From contig JANWWZ010000008.1 in the NCBI GenBank assembly GCA_025057115.1, positions 1 through 64,000 on the forward strand: a stretch of 64,000 bases of DNA. Direction: 5' to 3'. The DNA comes from Bernardetiaceae bacterium (GTDB lineage: Bacteria > Bacteroidota > Bacteroidia > Cytophagales > Thermoflexibacteraceae). Position 1 is the first letter of the stretch. Every line of letters begins with the position of its first letter. Below are positions 52,013 to 59,715 of this stretch, in pieces. The notes beneath the pieces were generated by a model. It did no database searches, was not told the DNA's origin, and saw only the letters and a program-made list of their open reading frames with translations. Position numbers and translations under genes: made by a program.

Positions 52013-53191
52013 ATGATACACACCGTTCAACCAGGCGATACCCTTTTTGGTATTGCGCGCAGGTATGGGGTTTCGGTGGACCATCTTCGGCAGTGGAACG
52101 CTCTAAATAGCGACTCTCTTGCCATCGGTCAGCAATTGCGCGTTGCCGCTGTGGGTTCATCTACTACTAAAACTGCTTCTAAACCACCAGGATTTTACCA
52201 ACCCCCCGTAAGCACAGTAGTTTCTGCCCCCGTTGCTGACATGCAAGCTATTGCCAGTGCGCGCAATGTGTTTCAAGTGCAGGTAATTCCACAAGCTGGT
52301 TTCAATCAATATCGAGTAAGCTATCCTTTGCCTACGGGAGGAACTGACAGGGCTACTTTTCGCGACCATATCAATAGCCCTCACTGCGTCTATAGCGATG
52401 GAATTATGTACGTTGGCAAATCCAGCCCGCGAAACATTCCAGTAGAGGCTTATATACAGGTAGGTCTATCTATGCCACTGGCTCGCGCATTGAAACTGGT
52501 GTCAGAAAACGAAGGAAATTTTGATGCCATCAACAGCTACGACAGAGCTATTTTTTCCTATGGCTTTATTCAGTTTGCAGGCGGGGCTAGTGGAGGGCTA
52601 GGAGCCATGCTCATGATCCTCAAGACCAAACAACCGCAAGTGTTTCACCAAATGTTCGGCAAATTCGGCATTGATGTACAGCATGCCTTGCCTCGCCCAG
52701 TGATCACTTGCCTTTCTCCTGAAGAAAAGCGCGTTTTGGTGGGCGATGAGGCTTGCTTATATCTCAAGTCTAATAAACAGCTTACTGCTGCTTTTATTGC
52801 GGCAGGTTTCCACCCCAGTGTTATTTTGGCTCAAATTGAAAGCGCGGTTCAGGGATATGTTTCTCCTGCTTTAAACATGCGCACCGACTTGGTATTAAGC
52901 GGACAGGTATTTCCAGGCGTGCAACTTTCTAGCCTCATTCGCTCAGAGATAGGAATTGCAGCCATGATTGACTTGACGGTAAATCAATGGATTGTGCGCA
53001 CCGCTCATTTTTTCAAACAGGCTTTAGAACAGGTAGCTGCCATAGAAGGAATTAGTACACCGCCTCAACTGGCAATGGTAGACGAACGCCGCATATTGCA
53101 AACCATTATAGCCCAAACTAGCGATGATAGAATACGCAATCGCATGCAGAAAATACTCAACAGCGGGCTTAGCTTTGCGAAAATATCCTAA
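52013..53191 (+). CDS. LysM-domain protein with uncharacterised C-terminal domain
   Basis: 392 aa. A LysM peptidoglycan-binding repeat covers residues 2-45 (IHTVQPGDTLFGIARRYGVS, then LNSDSLAIGQQLRV). A low-complexity linker (T/S/P/A) follows to about 80. The C-terminal ~300 residues have AFKL-like helices, with ENEGNFDAINSYDRAIFSYG and FIQFAGGASGG resembling the active-site area of lysozyme-like or chitosanase-like enzymes; Glu in SENEG is a candidate catalytic residue. No signal peptide is obvious, which is odd for a cell-wall-binding protein. Confidence 0.75.
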   Translation: MIHTVQPGDTLFGIARRYGVSVDHLRQWNALNSDSLAIGQQLRVAAVGSSTTKTASKPPGFYQPPVSTVVSAPVADMQAIASARNVFQVQVIPQAGFNQYRVSYPLPTGGTDRATFRDHINSPHCVYSDGIMYVGKSSPRNIPVEAYIQVGLSMPLARALKLVSENEGNFDAINSYDRAIFSYGFIQFAGGASGGLGAMLMILKTKQPQVFHQMFGKFGIDVQHALPRPVITCLSPEEKRVLVGDEACLYLKSNKQLTAAFIAAGFHPSVILAQIESAVQGYVSPALNMRTDLVLSGQVFPGVQLSSLIRSEIGIAAMIDLTVNQWIVRTAHFFKQALEQVAAIEGISTPPQLAMVDERRILQTIIAQTSDDRIRNRMQKILNSGLSFAKIS

Positions 53192-53255
53192 CGCAACGCT
53201 AGATTTTTCAATTATTTTCAAAAATACACAACACCAGTACGATGCGTACAGTAAT

Positions 53256-53984
53256 GAAAATCCGTTGCCAAAGTTCTTAAAGTTCCAGCAGCGAATGGGT
53301 GCTTTATGCAAAAATTGCGTAGGTTTTAGTAATTGCTTAGGTTTTTACAAGGTCGTTTTTCGCCCTCGTTCGTGTCTTCACGCTTATCCTTCGCCATTTC
53401 GCCCTTGTTCATGTCTCCACGAACAATGAATGTACTTCGCCATTGTTCGTGTCTCCACGAACAATGTACTTTGTGTCCAAGTGGTTGTTCGTGAGGACAC
53501 GAACAACGGCAAGGAAATGTACTTTGTGTCTTGAAAACAGCCCAGCAGCGGGTATGTTCTTCGCCATTGTTCGTGTCTTTACGCTTATCCTTCGCTTTTT
53601 CGCCATTGTTCGTGTCTCCACGAACAATGTACTTTGTGTCTCACGAGTGGTTGTTCGTGAGGACACGAACAACGGCAAGGAGGTTTTTACAAGGTCGTTT
53701 TTCGCCCTCGTTCGTGTCTTCACGCTTATCCTTCGCTTTTTCGCCATTGTTCGTGTCTCCACGAACAATGTACTTTGTGTCTCACAAGTGGTTGTTCGTG
53801 AGGACACCAACAACGGCAAGGAAATGTACTTTGTGTCTTGAAAACAGCCCAGCAGCGGGTATGTTCTTTTTAATCACAAGTAGTTGTTCGTGAGGACAAC
53901 GGCAAGGAGAAAATCCGCTGCTAGAGTTCTTAAAAACCCCGGCAGCGGATGAGTGTTTTATGGAAAAAATCGCGTAGGTTTTAG
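53256..53984 (+). repeat. Palindromic repeat array, locus 2
   Basis: A 729-bp block between the LysM and fbp genes. Core units repeat with a 342-bp period: TTTTTACAAGGTCGTTTTTC starts at 53342 and 53684. Hairpins CATTGTTCGTG/CACGAACAATG occur at 53441-53466, 53604-53629 and 53745-53770, and GTTGTTCGTG/CACGAACAAC at 53484-53507 and 53650-53673, with one-mismatch and half copies at 53791-53814 and 53882. Similar segments bracket it: 53256-53329 and 53909-53984 (~80%), each able to fold as ATCCGYTGC...GCAGCGRAT. Two open frames across it are repeat artefacts. Confidence 0.85.
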
Positions 53985-55003
53985 AGCGCTACCGTTTCTT
54001 GATGAGCTTCGAGCATCTGTAATACTTTTTCCACCATCGTTTTAGAACCTATGATAAGAGGACAGCGCTGGTGGAGTTCCGTAGGCTGAATTTCTAAAAT
54101 GCGCTGCTTTCCATCGGTTGCTACGCCGCCAGCTTGCTCTATCAAAAAGGCAAGGGCGTTGCATTCAAACATAAGGCGTAATTTGCCCTGAGGAGCTTTT
54201 TTAGTAGGAGGATAAAGAAATATGCCTCCTTTGAGCAAGTTCCTATGAAAATCAGCTACAAGAGCACCTACATAACGAGCCGAAAATTTGTTGCGCCGAC
54301 AGTATTCTATAAAATCTTGAATGCCTTTGGGAAAATCATACAAATTGCCCTCGTTGTAAGAGAAAATATTTCCGTTTTCCTTGCTCTGCATGTTGGGATG
54401 GGAGAGGATGTATTCTCCTATGGAAAAGTCATAAGTAAATCCATTGACGCCGTGGCCAGTAGTATACACCAGCATATTAGAAGAGCCGTAGATTACATAG
54501 CCAGCAGCCACCTGTTCCGTTCCTTTCTGCAATACATCTTCTAAAGTAGGGGGAGTACCTACAGGAGTTTTGCGCCGATAAATGGAAAAGATAGTGCCTA
54601 AGGGCATGTTGACATCAATGTTAGATGAACCGTCTAGAGGATCTATTGCTACTACGTATTTTGCATGGCGGTTGCCCGTGTCAATCATCTCTTCTTCTTC
54701 TTCGGAAATAACGGCACATACCTCGCCGCCGCGGGTTAATGCTCGAATGAAGCGCACATTAGCCACTACATCTAACTTTTGTTGCTCCTCTCCAGAGGAA
54801 TTCTGATAGCCTGCTGGTCCTTCAATGCCGATGAGCCCCGAGTTCATAATGGCTTTATTGACTACCTTGGCAGCCAAGCCAATATCGCGCAATAATTGAG
54901 AGAGTTCCCCTTTGGCATATGGAAAGTCCGACTGCCTTTGAGAAATGAATCTGTCCAGCGTAATACCAATGGACGATACGTATTTTTGAACATCTGCCTT
55001 CAT
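53981..55003 (-). CDS. fbp: Fructose-1,6-bisphosphatase, class I
   Basis: 340 aa, standard length. It hydrolyses fructose-1,6-bisphosphate in gluconeogenesis, opposing pfkA, which is 3.4 kb away on the other strand. Metal-binding motifs are [10 protein letters not shown] and [19 protein letters not shown] (the DPLDGSS site), with [17 protein letters not shown] and [17 protein letters not shown] of the class I family at the C-terminus. Its stop codon lies at the edge of repeat array 2, so the sequence right after the gene is part of that array. Confidence 0.96.
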   Translation of the reverse strand: MKADVQKYVSSIGITLDRFISQRQSDFPYAKGELSQLLRDIGLAAKVVNKAIMNSGLIGIEGPAGYQNSSGEEQQKLDVVANVRFIRALTRGGEVCAVISEEEEEMIDTGNRHAKYVVAIDPLDGSSNIDVNMPLGTIFSIYRRKTPVGTPPTLEDVLQKGTEQVAAGYVIYGSSNMLVYTTGHGVNGFTYDFSIGEYILSHPNMQSKENGNIFSYNEGNLYDFPKGIQDFIEYCRRNKFSARYVGALVADFHRNLLKGGIFLYPPTKKAPQGKLRLMFECNALAFLIEQAGGVATDGKQRILEIQPTELHQRCPLIIGSKTMVEKVLQMLEAHQETVAL

Positions 55004-55070
55004 AAAAATGACTTTAAAAAGTTTGGGAGCTGGTTTTTAGCAATGGAAAGTAAAAAATTTAGGCGTAAAT

Positions 55071-55475
55071 TCAAAAATTGTAGGTTACTACTCTTTTGAT
55101 ATTAGGGTCAAGACTAAGGGCGACAGGGCAAGTATTGGCTGCGTTGATTAACATGGTGCGATGTTTTTCGCTGAGGGTTTTGCCAGGCAGTTCAAAAGTG
55201 AGGCGGATTTCAGCAATGCGTCGGGGGTTGGCAGCCATGATTTTTTCCACTTCACAGGTGAGTCCTGTGAGGTCAATTCCTTCACGATTGGCAATAATCC
55301 CCATAATAGTCATTTTGCAACTGGCAAGGGCTGCGCATACCAGATCTGTAGGGGAGAAGGACTCACCTTTGCCGTGATTATCCACAGGAGCATCCGTTAT
55401 AATGCGCGTTCCTGAGCGAAGGTGAATGGATTCTGTGCGCAGATTGCCTAAATAGGTGTTTTTAAAATGTGCCAT
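55071..55475 (-). CDS. OsmC-family protein
   Basis: 134 aa. Peroxiredoxin-like OsmC/Ohr fold: an N-terminal strand pair (LRTESIHLRSGTRIITDAP), the helix with FSPTDLVCAALASCKMTIMG containing the first Cys pair region (Cys at LVCAALASC), and a later NAANTCPVALSL with the second Cys. Such proteins reduce organic hydroperoxides with a Cys-Cys pair; the spacing here is that of the YhfA/OsmC subgroup. A -7 box lies upstream (55493-55500). Divergent from the 55515 gene, 39 bp apart. Confidence 0.85.
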   Translation of the reverse strand: MAHFKNTYLGNLRTESIHLRSGTRIITDAPVDNHGKGESFSPTDLVCAALASCKMTIMGIIANREGIDLTGLTCEVEKIMAANPRRIAEIRLTFELPGKTLSEKHRTMLINAANTCPVALSLDPNIKRVVTYNF

Positions 55476-55492
55476 TTTGCGTTAATTTAGCT

Positions 55493-55500
55493 CAAAAATA
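55493..55500 (-). promoter_or_regulatory. -7 box for the osmC-family gene
   Basis: TATTTTTG on the minus strand, 17 nt before the ATG at 55475. The only candidate promoter in the 39-bp divergent gap. No -33 TTG seen. Confidence 0.35.
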
Positions 55501-55514
55501 ATACGAAAATAACC

Positions 55515-56243
55515 TTGAAAAAATACTGCTTTTTGTTGGCTTTGTCGCTAAGTTCCCTGCAAGGGGGCGCACAAGACATCTCTTTGGACGAAGATCCGCC
55601 GCACCGTTATCAGACCAGTTACGGCATCAATTTTAACAATAATGCAGGTTTGATAGGAGGAGGAATGATAAAACACGTGCGGAGCATCAACTATAAGCAA
55701 TATCATTTGTTTTACTTGGACGTAGTCAATGTAAAGCATCCCAAGGAGCAAAGAACCCAAAGCAGACTGAGCGGAGAGTCTTTTATTCCTGGAAAGCAAA
55801 ACTATTTGATTTTAATCCGTCCGCAGTACGGTCGCGAGTTAATCTTATTTCGTCGGGCTGCCGAACAAGGAGTACAGGTAGCGGCTTCCTTTTCAACAGG
55901 ACCTACCTTTGCCTTAATCGCACCTTATTTGATTGAATACCGCTTCGGCACAGGTAATATTCGCCTTGAACAATACGATCCTAGTCGGCATCCTTCTTTT
56001 GACCAAGTCATACGCACTGCTCGTTTTGGAGAGAGCATTGCCAGGAGCAAACTAGGGCTAGCTGCCTCTTTGCGCGCTGCCATGGGGTTTGAGTTTGGCA
56101 ATTTCCGCTCTAACGTAACGGGGGTAGAAGTAGGAGTGATAGCTGATTTCCTTGCTCAAAAAGTAATTATTATGCCACTTGCTGAAAATAGGCAAAATTA
56201 TTTTTCCATTTTCGTCAACATCTATTATGGAAGCAGGCACTAA
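55515..56243 (+). CDS. Exported beta-rich protein, probable outer membrane protein
   Basis: 242 aa starting at TTG, with the leader KKYCFLLALSLSSLQGGAQ (signal peptide to about residue 20). The body shows alternating hydrophobic strands typical of small outer-membrane barrels, for example YGINFNNNAGLIGGGMIKHV, LFYLDVVNVKHPKE, YLILIRPQYGREL and MGFEFGNFRSNVTGVEVGVI; the end is NYFSIFVNIYYGSRH, with the terminal aromatic-rich strand usual for barrels. No named family is recognised. It is 47 bp upstream of the VWA gene and co-directional. Confidence 0.7.
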   Translation: MKKYCFLLALSLSSLQGGAQDISLDEDPPHRYQTSYGINFNNNAGLIGGGMIKHVRSINYKQYHLFYLDVVNVKHPKEQRTQSRLSGESFIPGKQNYLILIRPQYGRELILFRRAAEQGVQVAASFSTGPTFALIAPYLIEYRFGTGNIRLEQYDPSRHPSFDQVIRTARFGESIARSKLGLAASLRAAMGFEFGNFRSNVTGVEVGVIADFLAQKVIIMPLAENRQNYFSIFVNIYYGSRH

Positions 56244-56290
56244 ACCTTCCTCCTGATTGAACAAAAGTGGTATTTCTTTGTTGCTAGTGC

Positions 56291-57952
56291 ATGACCGCTT
56301 ACGAGCTCGAGCAAGAATTTAGCCATTTTATTGAATTTGGTGGCGTATTTGACAGACCAGTGCGCACCTTCTTAGTACACTACATTCATGCCCGCCTTAC
56401 GGGAACAGGCATCAGCTCTTATCAAATACAACACCTATTGCAAAATCAACAAAGCCAATATTTCGCCTATTTGCAAAAAGCGCTAGATAAAATACTCGGC
56501 TTTCCGCTGCTTCAGGAAGTTTGTGCAAATAATGAGCAACTTACTCAACAAATTATACAAGATGTACTGAAGTGGATGCGCCAAACTGATAAAAAAATCA
56601 ACTCAAAAAACCCTTATCAGAATGAAAATGATATGTTTGGCGCATGGAGTCATAAACCTACGCATCTTTGGGTAGAAACTTGGCACGTATTGATTAATTT
56701 TTTAGCCAATACCTACACGCGAGAGGAGCTTGACAAAGATTTCTATGCCTATAGGTTTAAAACATTGCTCTCTGACAAAGAATTGCTTCAAAAAGCTCGT
56801 CAAATCATTCCCTCCAATGTACCTGCTCAAGAAAAGTCGCTTCTGGATATCCTCATCGATGACCTGCTTGCCCAGTGGAACGCCTTGCTAACTGCTAAGA
56901 ATTTGCGCTACTACATGGAAGAAATGGAGCAAGAACAAGAGCAGTTTGCCGAGTTGTTACATAAAAAAGTAGAAGAATTTCACAAACTGATGACGCTAAT
57001 TAATCCATTTGTAATGGAAATTAGCAATTTCTGGGATTTGAGCCGCGGCTTGTGGAAGGATAAAGGTTTCCATGTACTGGAGCACTACCATCGGCTTTTA
57101 GCTGATGAGAAATCGATTCAGCAACTTGCCGACCTGCTAGGGCGCATGCGCCAAGCTCAAACCGAAGTGGAAGAAGAGATTTTCTGCCAAACCGTAGTGC
57201 AAAAACAATGGCAAACTAATCCCCATTTGCGCAATGAAGTAGCTGGACTGTGGGAGAGCAGCGACCTTTGCCGCGTATTACCTTCGGAACTGGCTCTTTT
57301 GGGGCACAAAGAAACCGAGCCTTTGTTCTTGCAAAAGTATGCCGATAAGAGGTTGCTCACTTATCAATTACAAGGCAAACAACTAGTGCCAAACGACAAA
57401 ATTTCTTTCACAGCTCACCGACGTGAAAAGCGAAAAGAAAAAGGTCCTTTCATCCTTTGCATCGATACCAGCGGCAGCATGGAGGGGTTGCCTTCCCAAA
57501 TTGCCAAAGTGCTTTGCTTTGCAATGATGAAAGTGGCAGCTAAAGAACACCGAAAATGCTACCTAATCTCCTTTTCTATTGGCATCAAAACCATTAACTT
57601 GCTCAATATTGCTGAAAATATTGATAAAATCATAGATTTTTTAAGCATGTCGTTTGATGGCGGCACGGATATTACCCCTGCTTTATCTGAAGCTCTTAAC
57701 ATGTTGCAAACCCGCGACTACAAAGAAGCTGACGTAATGATTGTGTCGGATTTTGTCATGTTTGATATCAACCAGCATTTACTGCGCCGCATTGAGCAAG
57801 AACAAGCGCGCGGCACCAAATTTCATAGCTTGACCCTGTCCAACAAACCCAACTTGCAAGTTATCCGCCAGTTTGATAATTACTGGGTATATGACCCTCA
57901 AGAGCGCAACATCATGCGCTTGCTTTGGGAAGATCTCAAGAATTTGCAATAA
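56291..57952 (+). CDS. VWA-domain protein, ViaA/CoxE-like
   Basis: 553 aa, cytoplasmic. The C-terminal ~200 residues form a von Willebrand A domain with MIDAS motif CIDTSGSMEGLP (about residues 391-402), the second MIDAS Thr in FDGGTDITPAL and the DFVMF Asp. The N-terminal ~380 residues are alpha-helical, as in ViaA, the partner of the MoxR AAA+ ATPase RavA. No ravA is adjacent, so it may be an orphan or pair with a distant gene. Its last codons are duplicated at 58156-58221 beyond a short palindromic array. Confidence 0.82.
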   Translation: MTAYELEQEFSHFIEFGGVFDRPVRTFLVHYIHARLTGTGISSYQIQHLLQNQQSQYFAYLQKALDKILGFPLLQEVCANNEQLTQQIIQDVLKWMRQTDKKINSKNPYQNENDMFGAWSHKPTHLWVETWHVLINFLANTYTREELDKDFYAYRFKTLLSDKELLQKARQIIPSNVPAQEKSLLDILIDDLLAQWNALLTAKNLRYYMEEMEQEQEQFAELLHKKVEEFHKLMTLINPFVMEISNFWDLSRGLWKDKGFHVLEHYHRLLADEKSIQQLADLLGRMRQAQTEVEEEIFCQTVVQKQWQTNPHLRNEVAGLWESSDLCRVLPSELALLGHKETEPLFLQKYADKRLLTYQLQGKQLVPNDKISFTAHRREKRKEKGPFILCIDTSGSMEGLPSQIAKVLCFAMMKVAAKEHRKCYLISFSIGIKTINLLNIAENIDKIIDFLSMSFDGGTDITPALSEALNMLQTRDYKEADVMIVSDFVMFDINQHLLRRIEQEQARGTKFHSLTLSNKPNLQVIRQFDNYWVYDPQERNIMRLLWEDLKNLQ

Positions 57953-57960
57953 AGTTTTTA

Positions 57961-58154
57961 GCAGTGGACTATATTTTTATAAGGTCATTTTTTGCCATTG
58001 TTTGTGTCTTTGGGAAGAATTCGCCATCGTTATTCATTTCTTGAAAAATGACTCAGCAGAGCAGCATAGTTTCTTTGAAAAGCATAAAAAATTATGCTTT
58101 CTCGGTTCATCCTTACTCACAAATGGTTGTTTGTAAAGACACGAACAACGGCAT
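57961..58154 (+). repeat. Palindromic repeat array, locus 3 (degenerate single unit)
   Basis: One decayed unit in the same orientation as the other arrays: TTTTTATAAGGTC opening (as at 53342), GCCATTGTTTGTGTCTT, TTGAAAAATGACTCAGCAG, a perfect 9-bp hairpin AAAGCATAA/TTATGCTTT (58079-58100, loop AAAA) at the site of the nested hairpin of locus 1, and the end hairpin GTTGTTTGTA/CACGAACAAC (58126-58149) followed by CGGCATGG. The 438-bp viaA-pfkA gap otherwise holds only the duplicated viaA end and the pfkA leader. Confidence 0.75.
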
Positions 58155-58155
58155 G

Positions 58156-58221
58156 GTATATGCCCCCCAAGAGCGCAGCATCGTGTGCCTGTTTTGGGAA
58201 AATCTCAAGAAATTACAATAA
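58156..58221 (+). pseudogene. Duplicated 3' end of the VWA gene
   Basis: Encodes VYAPQERSIVCLFWENLKK, Leu, Gln and stop, matching VYDPQERNIMRLLWEDLKN, Leu, Gln and stop at the end of the gene 56291-57952. Copies 57886-57960 and 58155-58229 align without gaps (offset 269 bp, ~84% by eye). The fragment has no start. Most changes are at codon third positions or conservative, but the piece is too short to claim selection. Confidence 0.8.
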
Positions 58222-58390
58222 AGTTCTTAAAATCTCTTCTTAGTTGCAGATTTATTAACAAACTCACTTGATTTTTAAAGTTTTTACAACAAGTGCGATA
58301 AATCTGAGCCCATTCATTCGCTAAAACCGAGAATTTTTTCAATTTTGCACCATTACCATCAGTAAAAAAACCGTGATAGGTAAACCTGTA

Positions 58391-59362
58391 ATGAGTAAAA
58401 TAGCCGTTTTCACCTCTGGCGGCGATGCACCAGGCATGAATGCTTGCATCCGCGCTGTAGTCAGAGGAGCACTGCACTATGATGTGAGTGTGTACGGCAT
58501 ATATCGTGGCTATAGCGGTATGATCAATGGTGATATCAAACCGCTTCACTCCCAATCGGTTAGCAATATTATTCAGCGAGCAGGCACTATTCTCAAGTCT
58601 GCTCGCAGTGAAGAGTTTCGCACCAAAGAAGGACGCCGCAAGGCTTACGAGCAACTGCGCGCTCACGGCATCGAGGGGTTGATAGCTATCGGCGGTAACG
58701 GTACTTTTACCGGGGCACAAATCTTTTACGAAGAATACGGCATTCCTACAGTGGGTGCTCCTGGCACTATCGATAACGACCTATACGGAACAGACTTTAC
58801 TATTGGCTTTGATACTGCTGTCAATACCGCTTTGAATGCTATAGACAAAATTCGCGATACTGCTGACTCCCACGACCGCGTTTTCTTTGTCGAAGTAATG
58901 GGCAGAAATTCGGGGTACATTGCCTTGCGTTCTGCCATTGGAGGAGGTGCTGAAATGGCAATTATTCCCGAAAAGCCTAGCAGTATCGAAGAAATTGTTC
59001 ATAAGCTCAAAGAAGGCTGGCGAACTGCAAAGCGTTCTTTTATTGTCGTGGTAGCGGAAGGCGAACAGCCAGGCAATGCCGCCAAGATTGCTCAGCAAGT
59101 AAAAGAAGCCATTCCAGATTTGGACGTGCGCGTTTCCACTTTGGGGCATATCCAGCGCGGAGGCTCGCCTTCTGCCGTTGATCGAGTAATTGCAAGCCGA
59201 ATAGGACTTGCTGCTGTAGAGGCACTCTTAAGCGGAAAAGCAGGAATTATGGTAGGCATTGTAAACGGTAGAATTCGATACACGCCATTTAAGGATACCT
59301 TTAAGCAAAAAAATGAACAAATTGCCGAAATGATTCGCTTAGTGGATGTGCTGAGTAAGTAA
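58391..59362 (+). CDS. pfkA: ATP-dependent 6-phosphofructokinase
   Basis: 323 aa from the ATG giving MSKIAVFTSGGDAPGMN (an upstream GTG at 58373 is possible). It phosphorylates fructose-6-phosphate to the bisphosphate, opposing fbp. SGGDAPGMN (9-17) is the ATP/substrate loop; GTIDNDLYGTDFT contains catalytic Asp128. At residues 101-105 the sequence is GGNGT: Asn103 replaces the usual Asp, but Gly104 is kept, which favours ATP over pyrophosphate as donor. VEVMGRNSGYIAL and VLGHIQRG-like TLGHIQRGGSPSAVDR complete the substrate site. Confidence 0.95.
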   Translation: MSKIAVFTSGGDAPGMNACIRAVVRGALHYDVSVYGIYRGYSGMINGDIKPLHSQSVSNIIQRAGTILKSARSEEFRTKEGRRKAYEQLRAHGIEGLIAIGGNGTFTGAQIFYEEYGIPTVGAPGTIDNDLYGTDFTIGFDTAVNTALNAIDKIRDTADSHDRVFFVEVMGRNSGYIALRSAIGGGAEMAIIPEKPSSIEEIVHKLKEGWRTAKRSFIVVVAEGEQPGNAAKIAQQVKEAIPDLDVRVSTLGHIQRGGSPSAVDRVIASRIGLAAVEALLSGKAGIMVGIVNGRIRYTPFKDTFKQKNEQIAEMIRLVDVLSK

Positions 59363-59497
59363 AGTTTTATTAATATTGGCAAATATAACTAAAGCTTTGG
59401 CAAAAAATTATGCAAAGCTAACCAAGTAAGTACTTCTGTTTTTTTGGCAGCCTCCCAACGCTACACTATCTTTATTGCTAACATACAAATCTTTGCA

Positions 59498-59710
59498 ATG
59501 ATACTTGGCAAGAAAAAAATTAATCCGAATCGGTTGCCTTTTTTACAAGCCCAGATTTTGCAAAAAATCTATTTCGATATTTCTCAAGACCAGAAAACTA
59601 CTCTTGAAGCACTTGCAGAAATTACAGACTATCCGCAAGAGAGCAAAATTTTGCACAATTGCATAAAAAACGAAAACTTTTGCACTACTGTGGCAAGTTT
59701 TAAAATCTAA
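59498..59710 (+). CDS. Small hypothetical protein
   Basis: 70 aa from the ATG giving MILGKKKINPNRLPFLQAQ. It is charged, helical in appearance, with YFDISQDQKTTLEALAEITD in the middle and two Cys near the end (NCIKNENFC). No family is recognised and there is no promoter box that I can see. The frame extends to 59444 by TTG. It lies between pfkA and the convergent VWA gene; it could be real or a chance frame. Confidence 0.35.
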   Translation: MILGKKKINPNRLPFLQAQILQKIYFDISQDQKTTLEALAEITDYPQESKILHNCIKNENFCTTVASFKI

Positions 59711-59715
59711 CGGCA

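Noticed and set aside
53409-53893. Long overlapping open frames on both strands in locus 2, encoding repeated VRVSTNN / TNNGE motifs
   Set aside because: They arise because the palindromic repeat lacks stop codons in several frames; both strands are open, the start sites are arbitrary and the peptides are only the translated repeat.
53339-53930. CRISPR array
   Set aside because: The units are long, palindromic and of unequal spacing, the spacers themselves repeat, and there are no cas genes.
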